Assembly (NCBI RefSeq): GCF_947501425.1
Contig: NZ_CANMVN010000003.1
Span: 186,001-250,000 of the forward strand
Reading direction: 5' to 3'
DNA: 64,000 nucleotides
Source of the DNA: an uncultured Psychroserpens sp.
GTDB lineage: Bacteria; Bacteroidota; Bacteroidia; Flavobacteriales; Flavobacteriaceae
Shown: piece by piece, positions 1-8,495 of the stretch
Numbering within the stretch: position 1 is the first letter of the stretch
Layout: each line of letters opens with the position of its first letter
Program-made: the position numbers and the translations under genes
Notes under the pieces: generated by a model
What the model was told of the DNA's origin: nothing
Database searches by the model: none
The model's input: only the letters and a program-made list of their open reading frames with translations

Positions 1-162
1 TTTAAGCAATGTAGATTTACCAGAACCATTAAGACCAAGAATCCCGATCTTTGCCCCATAAAAGAAGCTTAAGTAAATATTTTTGAGTACTGGTGTATTT
101 GCAGATTGAAATGTCTTGGTCACGCCAGACATTGAAAAAATTATTTTTTTATCGTCGCTCAT
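1..162 (-). CDS. ettA: EttA-like ABC-F ATPase, N-terminal fragment (cut by window edge)
   Basis: The first 54 codons of a minus-strand gene that runs off the left edge. The translation starts [16 protein letters not shown] and reaches a Walker A motif, GLNGSGKST, preceded by [12 protein letters not shown]. That stretch is nearly identical in layout to the N-terminus of EttA, the ABC-F ATPase that acts on the ribosome to throttle initiation at low ATP (known for the family). The ORF track omits it because it is incomplete. Its ATG overlaps the TAA of the upstream small membrane protein by one base (TAATG), so the two are probably co-transcribed. Confidence 0.85.
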   Translation of the reverse strand, partial: MSDDKKIIFSMSGVTKTFQSANTPVLKNIYLSFFYGAKIGILGLNGSGKSTLLK

Positions 163-344
163 TATACTCTTCCTTTTAAAGCGTTAAACACCCAAGCAAT
201 AGCAAAAAAGCCAATACCAACAGCTGCAAAACCCCATCCTGCTACTTCATCATATCTAAATGCACCTAGTGCTATTAACCCTAATCCTACAATTATCATT
301 ATTGTGGTAGCCCAAGCTAACACAGTATTTTTATTCATAGCCAT
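162..344 (-). CDS. Small two-helix membrane protein (CAL67264-type)
   Basis: A 60-residue protein with two hydrophobic stretches (about residues 8-28 and 35-55) separated by [10 protein letters not shown]. It resembles the short conserved flavobacterial membrane protein known as the CAL67264 family; no function is established. It lies directly upstream of ettA with a one-base TAATG overlap, so translation may be coupled. The association with the ribosome ATPase is seen here, but a functional link is only inference. Confidence 0.75.
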   Translation of the reverse strand: MAMNKNTVLAWATTIMIIVGLGLIALGAFRYDEVAGWGFAAVGIGFFAIAWVFNALKGRV

Positions 345-391
345 ATTTCAATTTTTTAAGCGAAATACAAATATCGTATTTTTAAACTAAA

Positions 392-420
392 AAAAAGCAT
401 TCCGTTTAAGAATGCTTTTT
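392..420 (-). terminator. Intrinsic terminator after the pirin operon
   Basis: Inverted repeat AAAAAGCATTC / GAATGCTTTTT with a seven-base loop. Read on the minus strand it is followed by a run of eight T. It lies 24 bases beyond the stop of the last pirin gene and before the small membrane protein gene, so it should end the DoxX-to-pirin transcript. Confidence 0.8.
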
Positions 421-443
421 CGCTATTAATCAATTAAGGTGTA

Positions 444-1160
444 TTAATTCATAGGAACCTCAACGATCACTAATTCTGATTTATCATTGGCTTTAATCTC
501 AATACGTTCTGTTTCTGATATTCCAATAGCATCTCTCTTTCTCAGGATGGTATCTGCGATATCTACTTCACCATCAACTACAAATATGTAGAACCCATTC
601 TGACCAGATTTGATATCCAAATGTACCGACTTGCCTGCGTCTAAACTAGTTCTGTAGATATAGGCTTGCTGACTAATAGGTAACGCATCACCTTCCAGTT
701 TATCTTTTGGAGCAACAACAGTTTGTAATTGATTTTGTTTCCCTTCAGAAGCAAATGCACGTTGCTCATAGTTTGGCTCCACACTAAGTGCTTCTGGAAT
801 GATCCATAACTGGAGAAAATTAACCTCATCAGTCTTACTATCATTAAATTCAGAATGTGTCAAACCCGTTCCTGCGCTCATCACCTGAACTTCTCCAACT
901 TCGATAGCGCGTTTGTTTCCCATGCTATCCTTGTGAGACAATGCCCCTTTTAATGGTATTGAAATGATCTCCATATTTTGATGTGGATGAGTACCAAATC
1001 CCATTTTTGGTTGTACCACATCATCATTAAGAACGCGTAAAGCACCAAAGTTCATTCGTTCCTGATTTTGATAACTGGCAAAACTAAATGTATGATGTGA
1101 TTTTAACCATCCATGATTTGCAAATCCTCTGGTGTCTGCTTTGTGAATTATTGTTTTCAT
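444..1160 (-). CDS. Pirin-family bicupin (YhhW-like quercetinase type)
   Basis: 238 residues, the usual length for the short YhhW-type pirins. The N-terminal cupin carries the metal site: H58 and H60 in THPHQNMEI and H102 and E104 in LTHSEF. Family members bind Fe or another divalent metal, and some oxidise quercetin; the physiological substrate is usually unknown. It is the last gene of a minus-strand operon and is followed by a clear terminator. The gene upstream is a second, different pirin. The shared operon with a MarR regulator and an FMN reductase suggests a role in handling electrophiles or quinones (inference). Confidence 0.88.
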   Translation of the reverse strand: MKTIIHKADTRGFANHGWLKSHHTFSFASYQNQERMNFGALRVLNDDVVQPKMGFGTHPHQNMEIISIPLKGALSHKDSMGNKRAIEVGEVQVMSAGTGLTHSEFNDSKTDEVNFLQLWIIPEALSVEPNYEQRAFASEGKQNQLQTVVAPKDKLEGDALPISQQAYIYRTSLDAGKSVHLDIKSGQNGFYIFVVDGEVDIADTILRKRDAIGISETERIEIKANDKSELVIVEVPMN

Positions 1161-1174
1161 AGTGTTTATTTTTA

Positions 1175-2062
1175 TTAGTTCGTTGGAAGAAATCCCATTT
1201 TTCCCATTTGGTAATCTCGCATGGCTTCCAGCAATTCTGTTTGCGAATTCATGACGTAAGGTCCGTAGGTAGCTACAGTTTCTTTAATTGGCTCACCAGA
1301 CAAAAACAAAAGTTTACTGTCTTGTTCTGCTTTGATTTTAAATCCGTCACCATCCTGATTGAACTCCATGAGTTGATTTTTGTCTAATTCTAGATCCTCC
1401 ACGCCATTCACTGTTACTTTTCCGTTGAGTAAATACAAGAATCCTTGATGAGAATTAGCATATTCAATTGCTTCTTCTCCATTAGTTTTTGCGTCGATCA
1501 TAAACGCATTTACAGGAGTTTGTGTTGCTATCTTTCCGAAGGAATTATTAAGTGTACCAGCAATAATTCTAGTTTCTACATTTTGATCTTCGGAAATGAT
1601 CACATTAAAATCCTCATGTCTGGCATGCTGATAATTGGCTTGTATCATTTTTTTCTCTGCGGGTAGATTTAACCAAAGCTGAATACCTTCTATAGTTCCC
1701 CCTTTTCTTATAAGATCTTTTGTTGGTCCTTCCGAATGAATAATACCGCGTCCAGCTGTAGTCCATTGCACATCACCAGCTTTTACAACGCTTTCGTGAC
1801 CTAAGGAATCTCTATGCAATTGTTCGCCTTGTACCAAAAATGTTACTGGCTCAAATCCTCTGTGTGGGTGTGGACCTAGATCAAAAGGGTTGTTGGTTTC
1901 CGAAATCTCATATGGACCATAATGATGTAACAATACAAACGGATCGATCATCTCAATAGCTTGTGTAGGGAATGGTTGTCGTAACCGAATTGGTCCCATA
2001 TTGACGAAATGACTACGTCCTGCTCTTTTTATAGTATTTAATTTCATAATAACACTTTTCAT
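1175..2062 (-). CDS. Pirin-family protein (larger pirin type)
   Basis: About 295 residues. The N-terminal cupin has the pirin metal ligands: the histidines of LGPHPHRGFE, and a histidine and glutamate in IIHSE. The ORF track starts five codons earlier (2077). I prefer the ATG at 2062 because a GGAG lies nine bases before it; a third ATG at 2047 is also possible. It is 14 bases upstream of the YhhW-like pirin and follows marR. Having two distinct pirins in one operon suggests different substrates or partners; this is not shown by the sequence. Confidence 0.85.
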   Translation of the reverse strand: MKSVIMKLNTIKRAGRSHFVNMGPIRLRQPFPTQAIEMIDPFVLLHHYGPYEISETNNPFDLGPHPHRGFEPVTFLVQGEQLHRDSLGHESVVKAGDVQWTTAGRGIIHSEGPTKDLIRKGGTIEGIQLWLNLPAEKKMIQANYQHARHEDFNVIISEDQNVETRIIAGTLNNSFGKIATQTPVNAFMIDAKTNGEEAIEYANSHQGFLYLLNGKVTVNGVEDLELDKNQLMEFNQDGDGFKIKAEQDSKLLFLSGEPIKETVATYGPYVMNSQTELLEAMRDYQMGKMGFLPTN

Positions 2063-2104
2063 TATAATATTCTCCATGGAAAATATTTGATTAAAAAAAT
2101 ACGC

Positions 2105-2542
2105 TTAACGCATTTTATCCAGCAAATCACTTAACTGTTCTGCTTCTTTTTCATTTAAATTTTTAAGCAATTCCTTATTTAAATTATTAGGAATCGAATT
2201 TAATAAGGCTTTTCCTTGCTGTGTAATAACAATTTTAACAACTCTTCTGTCCTGTTCAGAAGGCAATCGTTCTATATAGTTTTTAGCACAAAGCTTATCC
2301 ATTAGTCGTGTTGCGTTAGGTGAACGCTCCAACATTCTATCCTTTATGGTTTGCACATTAAGCGGTTCTCCAGCTCCTTTGAGAATTCTCAATATATTAT
2401 ATTGCTGTGGAGATATGCCAAAGTCTTTGAAAAACTCATTCTGACAACTTGTGATCCAATTGGCCGTATAAATAATATTAAGCATGGCCTTAACTCTATT
2501 ATTTTCAAATGTTGAATTGATATCTTTTGATAGATCTCCCAT
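2105..2542 (-). CDS. MarR-family transcriptional regulator
   Basis: 145 residues with the MarR winged helix: FGISPQQYNILRIL leads into the recognition helix region SPNATRLMDKL, and the wing is YIERLPSEQDRRVVKIVIT. Family members are dimeric repressors that release DNA on binding small phenolics or on cysteine oxidation. There are two cysteines (SCQNEF and LCAKNY), so a redox switch is possible but unproven. It lies in the middle of the operon it probably controls. A nested inverted repeat overlapping the operon promoter (3772-3791) is the obvious candidate operator. Confidence 0.88.
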   Translation of the reverse strand: MGDLSKDINSTFENNRVKAMLNIIYTANWITSCQNEFFKDFGISPQQYNILRILKGAGEPLNVQTIKDRMLERSPNATRLMDKLCAKNYIERLPSEQDRRVVKIVITQQGKALLNSIPNNLNKELLKNLNEKEAEQLSDLLDKMR

Positions 2543-2550
2543 AATAACTC

Positions 2551-2832
2551 TTAAAATAAAACGTCTTTATATTCGGTTCTCTTTTTAAATACTGCTGCTG
2601 CAAACGGACAAAGTGGTAAAATTTTGATTTCTTTTTCTCTGGCATAGTCCACAGAAGCTTCAACTAAAGTATACCCTACGCCTTGTCCTTTCATTGACTC
2701 ATCAACCTCGGTGTGGTCTATAATGATTTTATCAGAACCAGCATGACTGTATGTCATTTGTGCTTTTTTTAATCCTTCAACCTCATAATAGAAGCGACCT
2801 TTACTTCCTGTATCTTCGTGTTGAATAGTCAT
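2551..2832 (-). CDS. Short GNAT-fold N-acetyltransferase (YjdJ/COG2388 type)
   Basis: 93 residues, matching the minimal acetyltransferases of COG2388. The acetyl-CoA loop is visible as VDESMKGQGVGYTLVEASVDYARE, and PLCPFAAAVFKK is the usual C-terminal signature. Substrates of this group are mostly unknown. It is one base from the stop of the FMN reductase gene and eight bases from marR, clearly inside the operon. Confidence 0.85.
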   Translation of the reverse strand: MTIQHEDTGSKGRFYYEVEGLKKAQMTYSHAGSDKIIIDHTEVDESMKGQGVGYTLVEASVDYAREKEIKILPLCPFAAAVFKKRTEYKDVLF

Positions 2833-2833
2833 A

Positions 2834-3364
2834 TTATAAACTCTCTTGAAATTGTTTAACCTCTTCCATCAAATCCTGCTTTAATTGGTCATTTACCAAG
2901 ACTCCATCTTTAAAGTTTTCGCCAAAAGAAGGTAAAGAAAATTTTCCAACAATGTTTCCTCCCATATATGGAAAACGTCCAGCAGCTATGTCTAAAACTG
3001 TTACTCCTCCTCTTCCTCCTGGAGACGTTGCCATCAAAAGCATAGGCTTATCACTCCATAATTTTCCATCGATACGAGACATCCAGTCAAATATATTTTT
3101 AAAGACTGTTGCATAGGCTCCATTGTGTTCAGCTAGTGAAATAATAATTCCATCTGATGATTTGATATGCTCCAAAAATTTGTGAGCGTTCTCTGGTATA
3201 CCATGTTGCATCTCATAATCAATTCCATAAATAGGAAGATCAAAATCATTGAGATCTAACACGTTAACCTCTACATTTTCAACCAATGTTGATGCATAGG
3301 TTGCTAATTGTTTATTTATTGAAGTCTTACTATTACTTCCTGCAAATGTTACAATGTGTTTCAT
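2834..3364 (-). CDS. NAD(P)H-dependent FMN reductase
   Basis: 176 residues from the ATG at 3364 (MKHIVTFAGSNSKTS). The ORF track's extra 15 codons would overlap the upstream gene and add a non-homologous leader. The flavodoxin-like fold shows the FMN phosphate loop GSNSKTS at the N-terminus and the ATSPGGRGG loop near residue 110. Members reduce FMN, quinones or azo compounds with NAD(P)H. Placement with MarR, pirins and DoxX fits a quinone or electrophile response (inference). Confidence 0.87.
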   Translation of the reverse strand: MKHIVTFAGSNSKTSINKQLATYASTLVENVEVNVLDLNDFDLPIYGIDYEMQHGIPENAHKFLEHIKSSDGIIISLAEHNGAYATVFKNIFDWMSRIDGKLWSDKPMLLMATSPGGRGGVTVLDIAAGRFPYMGGNIVGKFSLPSFGENFKDGVLVNDQLKQDLMEEVKQFQESL

Positions 3365-3368
3365 AAGT

Positions 3369-3725
3369 TTATTTATTAATTCGTTTGTAAAAAATGTATG
3401 ATACAACAAGGAGTACTAGTGCTATTGCAGCACCTCCTTGCTCTCCATCTCCAATCATGTAGTGTGCAAAAAATGCTAATATGAATGCATAGAAAAACCC
3501 AGCATAAGCCCATTCCTTAAGCGTCTTATATTTCGGAAGCCATAAAGCCACTAAACCTAATAATTTAACTACTGCATATGGATAAATGATATATGAAGGA
3601 TATCCAAAACTTGTAAAAGCTTTTACAATATCTTCATGTTTAAAAAAATACATACTAACCGAAAATAGCATCAACATGGTCAGTAAACCAGTTGCTATAT
3701 AAAAAATAATTTTGTCTCTTTTCAT
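3369..3725 (-). CDS. DoxX-like four-helix membrane protein
   Basis: 118 residues with four hydrophobic segments, the layout of DoxX-like proteins. It is the first gene of the six-gene operon. Its start lies 23 bases from a perfect TATATTTG minus-7 element with a TTG about 20 bases further upstream. DoxX-like proteins are often paired with oxidoreductases in redox stress operons; the molecular role is not established. The stop is five bases before the reductase start. Confidence 0.8.
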   Translation of the reverse strand: MKRDKIIFYIATGLLTMLMLFSVSMYFFKHEDIVKAFTSFGYPSYIIYPYAVVKLLGLVALWLPKYKTLKEWAYAGFFYAFILAFFAHYMIGDGEQGGAAIALVLLVVSYIFYKRINK

Positions 3726-3747
3726 TTGATTATGTGTTATGATGGTA

Positions 3748-3778
3748 CAAATATATGATAAATAATTTTAGTTTCCAA
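3748..3778 (-). promoter_or_regulatory. Bacteroidota-type promoter of the DoxX-pirin operon
   Basis: On the minus strand TTG (3778-3776) is followed after 20 bases by TATATTTG (3755-3748). This matches the TTG / TAnnTTTG consensus of the Bacteroidota primary sigma factor. Predicted transcription would start about 20 bases before the DoxX ATG. Confidence 0.6.
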
Positions 3779-3791
3779 GGAAAATATTTCC
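3772..3791. promoter_or_regulatory. Nested inverted repeat, candidate MarR operator
   Basis: TTTCCAAGGAAAATATTTCC contains two overlapping dyads, TTTCC-AA-GGAAA and GGAAA-ATA-TTTCC. It covers the minus-33 region of the operon promoter. A related GGAAAATATTT also occurs at 2077-2087, just before the larger pirin gene. Overlap with the promoter of an operon that encodes a MarR repressor makes autoregulation likely (inference). Confidence 0.45.
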
Positions 3792-3869
3792 ACGGATATT
3801 ATTTTAACAAAGTATTCACTTTTTAATCCGTTATGGGTTTCGTAAATTCGTATTAAATAAAAACACAAT

Positions 3870-5498
3870 ATGGACATCAACTTCAACAAGAACGAAGATC
3901 ATAATAAATTACTCCTATCAGAACTTAAAAGACGCCTTGCTAAAGTCAAGCTAGGTGGTGGTGAAAAACGAATTGAAAAGCACCATGCCAAAGGAAAAAT
4001 GACCGCAAGGGAGCGTATAGACTATTTGCTGGATTCAAAAAAACCATCAGTAGAAGTTGGTGCTTTTGCTGGAGAGGACATGTATCAGGAGCATGGTGGT
4101 TGTCCCTCTGGAGGTGTAGTGATTAAGATTGGCTATGTCAAAGGAAAGCAATGCATTGTCGTTGCTAATGATGCTACTGTAAAAGCTGGTGCCTGGTTTC
4201 CAATTACAGGAAAAAAGAATTTACGTGCTCAAGAAATCGCTATCGAAAATAGATTACCTATTATATATCTAGTGGATTCGGCTGGAGTGTATTTACCAAT
4301 GCAGGACGAGATCTTTCCAGATAAGGAACATTTCGGACGTATATTTAGAAATAATGCTGTAATGAGTAGTATGGGAATTACTCAAATTGCTGCTGTCATG
4401 GGAAGTTGTGTTGCTGGTGGTGCCTACTTACCTATTATGAGTGATGAGGCTTTAATAGTTGACAAAACCGGAAGCATTTTCTTAGCTGGTAGTTATTTAG
4501 TGAAAGCAGCTATAGGTGAAACTATTGACAACGAAACTCTAGGAGGCGCTACAACGCATTGCGAAATTTCGGGTGTTACTGATTATAAGGCTAAGGACGA
4601 TAAGGATGCTCTCAATACAATTCAACGTTTGATGGATAAGATTGGTGATTATGATAAAGCGGGTTATAATCGCGTAGCTGCCAAAAAACCAAATGAGAAT
4701 CCTGATGATATCTTCGGAATAGTACCGCGTTCAAGAGCGGATCAATACGATATGAAAGAGATCATCAAACGACTTGTAGATAATAGTGAGTTTGATGAAT
4801 ACAAGGAAGGTTACGGACAAACAATTATTACAGCTTATGCAAGAATTGATGGCTGGGCTGTTGGGATTGTTGCCAACCAACGAAAACTAGTTAAAACCAA
4901 AAAAGGCGAAATGCAATTTGGTGGTGTTATTTATAATGATAGTGCTGACAAAGCCACACGTTTTATTGCGAATTGTAACCAGAAGAAAATCCCGTTAGTA
5001 TTTCTTCAGGATGTGACTGGCTTTATGGTTGGGAGTAAATCTGAACATGGAGGTATTATCAAAGATGGTGCTAAAATGGTAAATGCAGTAAGTAACTCTG
5101 TAGTGCCAAAATTTACGATTGTCATCGGAAATAGTTATGGAGCAGGAAACTATGCCATGTGCGGAAAGGCTTATGATCCACGATTGATTGTAGCTTGGCC
5201 AAGTGCTGAATTAGCAGTGATGAGTGGAAACTCTGCAGCTAAAGTATTGTTACAAATAGAAAAAGCTTCACTAGAAAAACAAGGTGAAAAAATTACACCT
5301 GAAAAAGAAAAAGAGCTCTTTGATAAAATTAAGAATAGATATGATAACCAAGTATCTCCATATTATGCCGCAGCACGCATTTGGACAGATGCTGTGATCA
5401 ATCCGTTAGATACCAGAACATGGATAAGTATGGGAATAGAAGCAGCCAACCACGCTCCTATTGAAAAACCTTTCAATATGGGAGTGTTACAGGTTTAG
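3870..5498 (+). CDS. Acyl-CoA carboxylase beta subunit (carboxyltransferase, MCC/PCC-beta type)
   Basis: 542 residues, full length for a biotin-dependent carboxyltransferase. It has the N- and C-terminal crotonase-like halves, with MTARERIDYLL near residue 45 and GNSYGAGNYAMCGKAYDPR around 420-437. It transfers CO2 from carboxybiotin to an acyl-CoA. VDSAGVYLPMQDEIFPD resembles methylcrotonyl-CoA carboxylase beta more than propionyl-CoA carboxylase, but the substrate is not certain. No biotin carboxylase or BCCP gene is nearby, so its partner must be encoded elsewhere. The gene downstream starts one base after this stop. Confidence 0.9.
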   Translation: MDINFNKNEDHNKLLLSELKRRLAKVKLGGGEKRIEKHHAKGKMTARERIDYLLDSKKPSVEVGAFAGEDMYQEHGGCPSGGVVIKIGYVKGKQCIVVANDATVKAGAWFPITGKKNLRAQEIAIENRLPIIYLVDSAGVYLPMQDEIFPDKEHFGRIFRNNAVMSSMGITQIAAVMGSCVAGGAYLPIMSDEALIVDKTGSIFLAGSYLVKAAIGETIDNETLGGATTHCEISGVTDYKAKDDKDALNTIQRLMDKIGDYDKAGYNRVAAKKPNENPDDIFGIVPRSRADQYDMKEIIKRLVDNSEFDEYKEGYGQTIITAYARIDGWAVGIVANQRKLVKTKKGEMQFGGVIYNDSADKATRFIANCNQKKIPLVFLQDVTGFMVGSKSEHGGIIKDGAKMVNAVSNSVVPKFTIVIGNSYGAGNYAMCGKAYDPRLIVAWPSAELAVMSGNSAAKVLLQIEKASLEKQGEKITPEKEKELFDKIKNRYDNQVSPYYAAARIWTDAVINPLDTRTWISMGIEAANHAPIEKPFNMGVLQV

Positions 5499-5499
5499 T

Positions 5500-6315
5500 A
5501 TGAAATTTTTATTAATTATATCATTTCTTTTAGTATCCATATATGGTTTTTCACAAGCAGATGTGATACCACCATTAAAAGCCAAAGATTCTTTTGAGTT
5601 ACAAACTAATCCTGTGTTTAAAAAAGACAGCTTAGTTATCATTCCAAGGGAAACGAAACTTGACTCAAGTTCATTCATTGTCAATAATAAAATTGATAAA
5701 AAACTACTTAATAGATATAAAATATCTGTTTTTTACTATTCAAATGCGAAATCCAGATACCCATATTATGTAAAACAATGGAACGCTCCTATTGTTATAT
5801 ATATGGATAAAGCTCTACCGAAACAATTAAGAAAATCAGTAAAGCTATTTATCTCAAATTTTGAAGGAATTGATAATTTAAATATCACAATTACAAAAAA
5901 TAAAAACAAAGCCAACTATTATATCAAACCAACTGATAAAATTTTCATCAATAAAAGCTATATTTTTGAGAATTATTATGAAGAAGAGAGGTTTGCATTC
6001 AATAATGGTGATTATGTGATCTTACCTTCAGAAAATCAACAAATACAGGGATGTATTCTCGAATTAAATCTTAATACTCATTTAAGCATAGATATTTTAG
6101 AGAGCAATCTAAAGCAACTATTCTTTCTTAGTTTGGGTAGGTTTTTCGTAATTCATAATGACAGAGATGTTACAAGTTATTTATCCCCTTTTTATGAACC
6201 ACAAAATAACTTAAGCATGTCAGATTTAACAATGTTAAAAATACATTACAGTCATATATATGAGTTCCCTACAACTAGTACCGAATTTAATAACCTATTA
6301 AAAGCCAATCAATGA
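5500..6315 (+). CDS. Secreted protein with degenerate zincin-like (DUF2927-like) layout
   Basis: 271 residues from the ATG at 5500; the track's TTG start at 5461 lies inside the carboxylase gene and would disrupt the signal peptide (MKFLLIISFLLVSIYGFSQ). I do not recognise it with certainty. The core reads KQWNAPIVIYMDKALPKQ, then LKQLFFLSLGRFF, and ends with LSMSDLTMLKIHYS. This order recalls DUF2927/metzincin-like proteins, where the middle motif would be a HExxHxLGL-type helix; here no His or Glu ligands remain. The next gene is a divergent paralogue overlapping by four bases, and the pair appears co-translated with the carboxylase. Confidence 0.6.
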   Translation: MKFLLIISFLLVSIYGFSQADVIPPLKAKDSFELQTNPVFKKDSLVIIPRETKLDSSSFIVNNKIDKKLLNRYKISVFYYSNAKSRYPYYVKQWNAPIVIYMDKALPKQLRKSVKLFISNFEGIDNLNITITKNKNKANYYIKPTDKIFINKSYIFENYYEEERFAFNNGDYVILPSENQQIQGCILELNLNTHLSIDILESNLKQLFFLSLGRFFVIHNDRDVTSYLSPFYEPQNNLSMSDLTMLKIHYSHIYEFPTTSTEFNNLLKANQ

Positions 6316-7190
6316 AATATCTTTTAATACTAATCACAATGTGTTTTTGTTTGCTATCTAGTGGGCAATCCAAGAGTGAACAACAGAGAACCAGTTCATA
6401 TATTCCATTACCGATATGGAAAAAAATTTATAAAAGACCTTTGACTAAACAAGATTCAATGAGTTTTTTAATTCAAGGAAAAGATACTTTAGTTAAAACC
6501 AATACTAATCCAAAAACAGGAGGTATAACTGTACCTTATGAATATAAAGACTCCACATTTTTAAGCTATTATACAAAAGTTGCTTTCAGACTAAAAAATG
6601 ATAGTACTGATAAAAAGCAAACCATGAAATATTGGAAACAACCTATTAGAGTATACATAACAAAAAATTTCTCTAAAAAGGTGGAAAGAGAATTCAAAAA
6701 ATTTGCAAAATCCACCATTAATCACATCGATTCACTACAGATAGAGTTTGTGAATAAATTAGAAGACTCAAATTTTATTGTTTATTCTCAGAAAGATGAC
6801 AATTATGAACCTAAAATAAATATTGATAATCAATCTGCCTATTATATGTATTGGAACAAGAACAATCAGATAACCAAGTTTTCAATGCGAATTAATACAG
6901 ACTTCTATTTTAGTGACAAACTAAAGCTAATGGAAATGAAACGCTATTTCATTCAATCTCTTGGTTATTTTCAGTGGATCGAGGACTTTATTTGTAAGAG
7001 CTATTTTTCAACGTGTTCCTCAACTGAAAAAGAACTAACTTTTTTAGATATTGAATTATTAAAGTATCACTATTCATATGGAATTTGTAAAGGAACTGAC
7101 CTGGAAACATTTATGGATCAACATGCAAAAGCAAAAGCCTTGTTAAGTGAAAATCCAAAAAATAAAATGAACTTTATTCATACTAATTAG
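6312..7190 (+). CDS. Secreted paralogue of the preceding zincin-like protein
   Basis: 292 residues with an N-terminal signal peptide ending near SSGQS. It shares the layout of its upstream neighbour: MKYWKQPIRVYITKNFSKK, then MKRYFIQSLGYF, then LTFLDIELLKYHYS. The central helix that would hold HExxH in an active zincin reads FIQSLGYF, so catalysis is unlikely. Its ATG overlaps the previous stop (ATGA). The function is unknown; a binding or inhibitor role is only a guess. Confidence 0.6.
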   Translation: MKYLLILITMCFCLLSSGQSKSEQQRTSSYIPLPIWKKIYKRPLTKQDSMSFLIQGKDTLVKTNTNPKTGGITVPYEYKDSTFLSYYTKVAFRLKNDSTDKKQTMKYWKQPIRVYITKNFSKKVEREFKKFAKSTINHIDSLQIEFVNKLEDSNFIVYSQKDDNYEPKINIDNQSAYYMYWNKNNQITKFSMRINTDFYFSDKLKLMEMKRYFIQSLGYFQWIEDFICKSYFSTCSSTEKELTFLDIELLKYHYSYGICKGTDLETFMDQHAKAKALLSENPKNKMNFIHTN

Positions 7191-7226
7191 TTAAATTAAC
7201 ATTTATATGACTTACTACTAAACCAA

Positions 7227-8495
7227 GTGAATAATACTAAACACACATCTCCTTCATACGTTATAGTCTTACTAATTCTAGCGGCAGAAGCTGTGTTTAT
7301 TTTACCATTTGTGTTACAACGAATCTTCAGACCTACATTTTTAGAAACGTTTGATGTTAACAATGAGCAATTGGGCTATTGTTTTTCTGTCTATGGTATT
7401 GTAGCGCTATTTTCATATTTATTTGGTGGTCCTATTGCCGATAAATTTCATCCAAAAAATTTAATGGCAGCCGCTTTATTACTCACTGCGGCTGGAGGTG
7501 TATATCTGGCATCATACCCAACACTTGGAAACTTAAGAATATTATATGGTTATTGGGGTTTTACTACAATTTTCTTGTTCTGGGCAGCTATGATCAAAGC
7601 GACAAGAATTTGGGGCGGACAAAACAAACAAGGGATTGCATTTGGTTTTTTAGATGGCGGAAGAGGCCTTGTTGCTGCTGCTTTTGGATCGGTTGGTGTG
7701 CTTATATTCGCGTTATTTATTGATGTAGACATTTCTGAAACGACACTAACTGAAAGGCGCTATGCCTTTAAACAGGTGATTTTAACCTGCTCTGGAATTG
7801 TTGCTTTCATTGCAATACTGGTCTTCTTTTTTTTAAATCGACTCAAAGGAAATGACAGTTCCAATTCAAATCTGAAGTACTTTGACTGGACAGCTTTTGC
7901 ACAACTTATCAAAATTCCTTCGATACAACTTTTGATGATCATTATCCTCTGTGCTTACACAGGTTATAAAGCAAGTGATTTGTTTACTTTATATGCCACT
8001 CATGTGATGAAGTATGATGCTATTACATCCGCAGGTGTTGGCACGTCATTACTTTATGTAAGACCAATTATAGGTGTCGTTATAGGCTTTTTGGCAGATA
8101 GAACTCGACCTTCACTCTGGTTGGTTATTGGATTTGTACTCACTACAGTATCTAGTATGTTTTTTACAATGAATATTATTGATGATAGTACCACGTTGCT
8201 ATTCGTTATTAATATCTTATTGATGGCTATTGGTGTTTACTCCTGCCGTGTGCTTTATTTTGCAACATTAGAAGAAGCTAAAATACCTATAGCATTGACA
8301 GGAACAGCAGTTGGACTAGTCTCTATCGTTGGTTACACTCCAGACATTTTCTCAGGTCCTATGTTTGGTATTCTGGTAGATAATATTGATAAGCCTGTCG
8401 GACTTCAAAATGCGTTTTTGGTACTCGCTTTATTTAGCTTGGTTGGGTTATTAGCCGCATATAAATTTTATCGAATCAATAGATCCTCGTGTTAA
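7227..8495 (+). CDS. MFS transporter
   Basis: 422 residues with about twelve hydrophobic segments. The loop after TM2 has the MFS signature GGPIADKFHPKN, and its weaker repeat FLADRTRPSLW follows TM8. The start is a GTG at 7227; I see no better ATG upstream. The substrate cannot be read from the sequence; the general form is that of organic-anion or nitrate/oxalate-type carriers. Its stop shares the four bases TTAA with the stop of the convergent peptidase gene. Confidence 0.82.
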   Translation: MNNTKHTSPSYVIVLLILAAEAVFILPFVLQRIFRPTFLETFDVNNEQLGYCFSVYGIVALFSYLFGGPIADKFHPKNLMAAALLLTAAGGVYLASYPTLGNLRILYGYWGFTTIFLFWAAMIKATRIWGGQNKQGIAFGFLDGGRGLVAAAFGSVGVLIFALFIDVDISETTLTERRYAFKQVILTCSGIVAFIAILVFFFLNRLKGNDSSNSNLKYFDWTAFAQLIKIPSIQLLMIIILCAYTGYKASDLFTLYATHVMKYDAITSAGVGTSLLYVRPIIGVVIGFLADRTRPSLWLVIGFVLTTVSSMFFTMNIIDDSTTLLFVINILLMAIGVYSCRVLYFATLEEAKIPIALTGTAVGLVSIVGYTPDIFSGPMFGILVDNIDKPVGLQNAFLVLALFSLVGLLAAYKFYRINRSSC

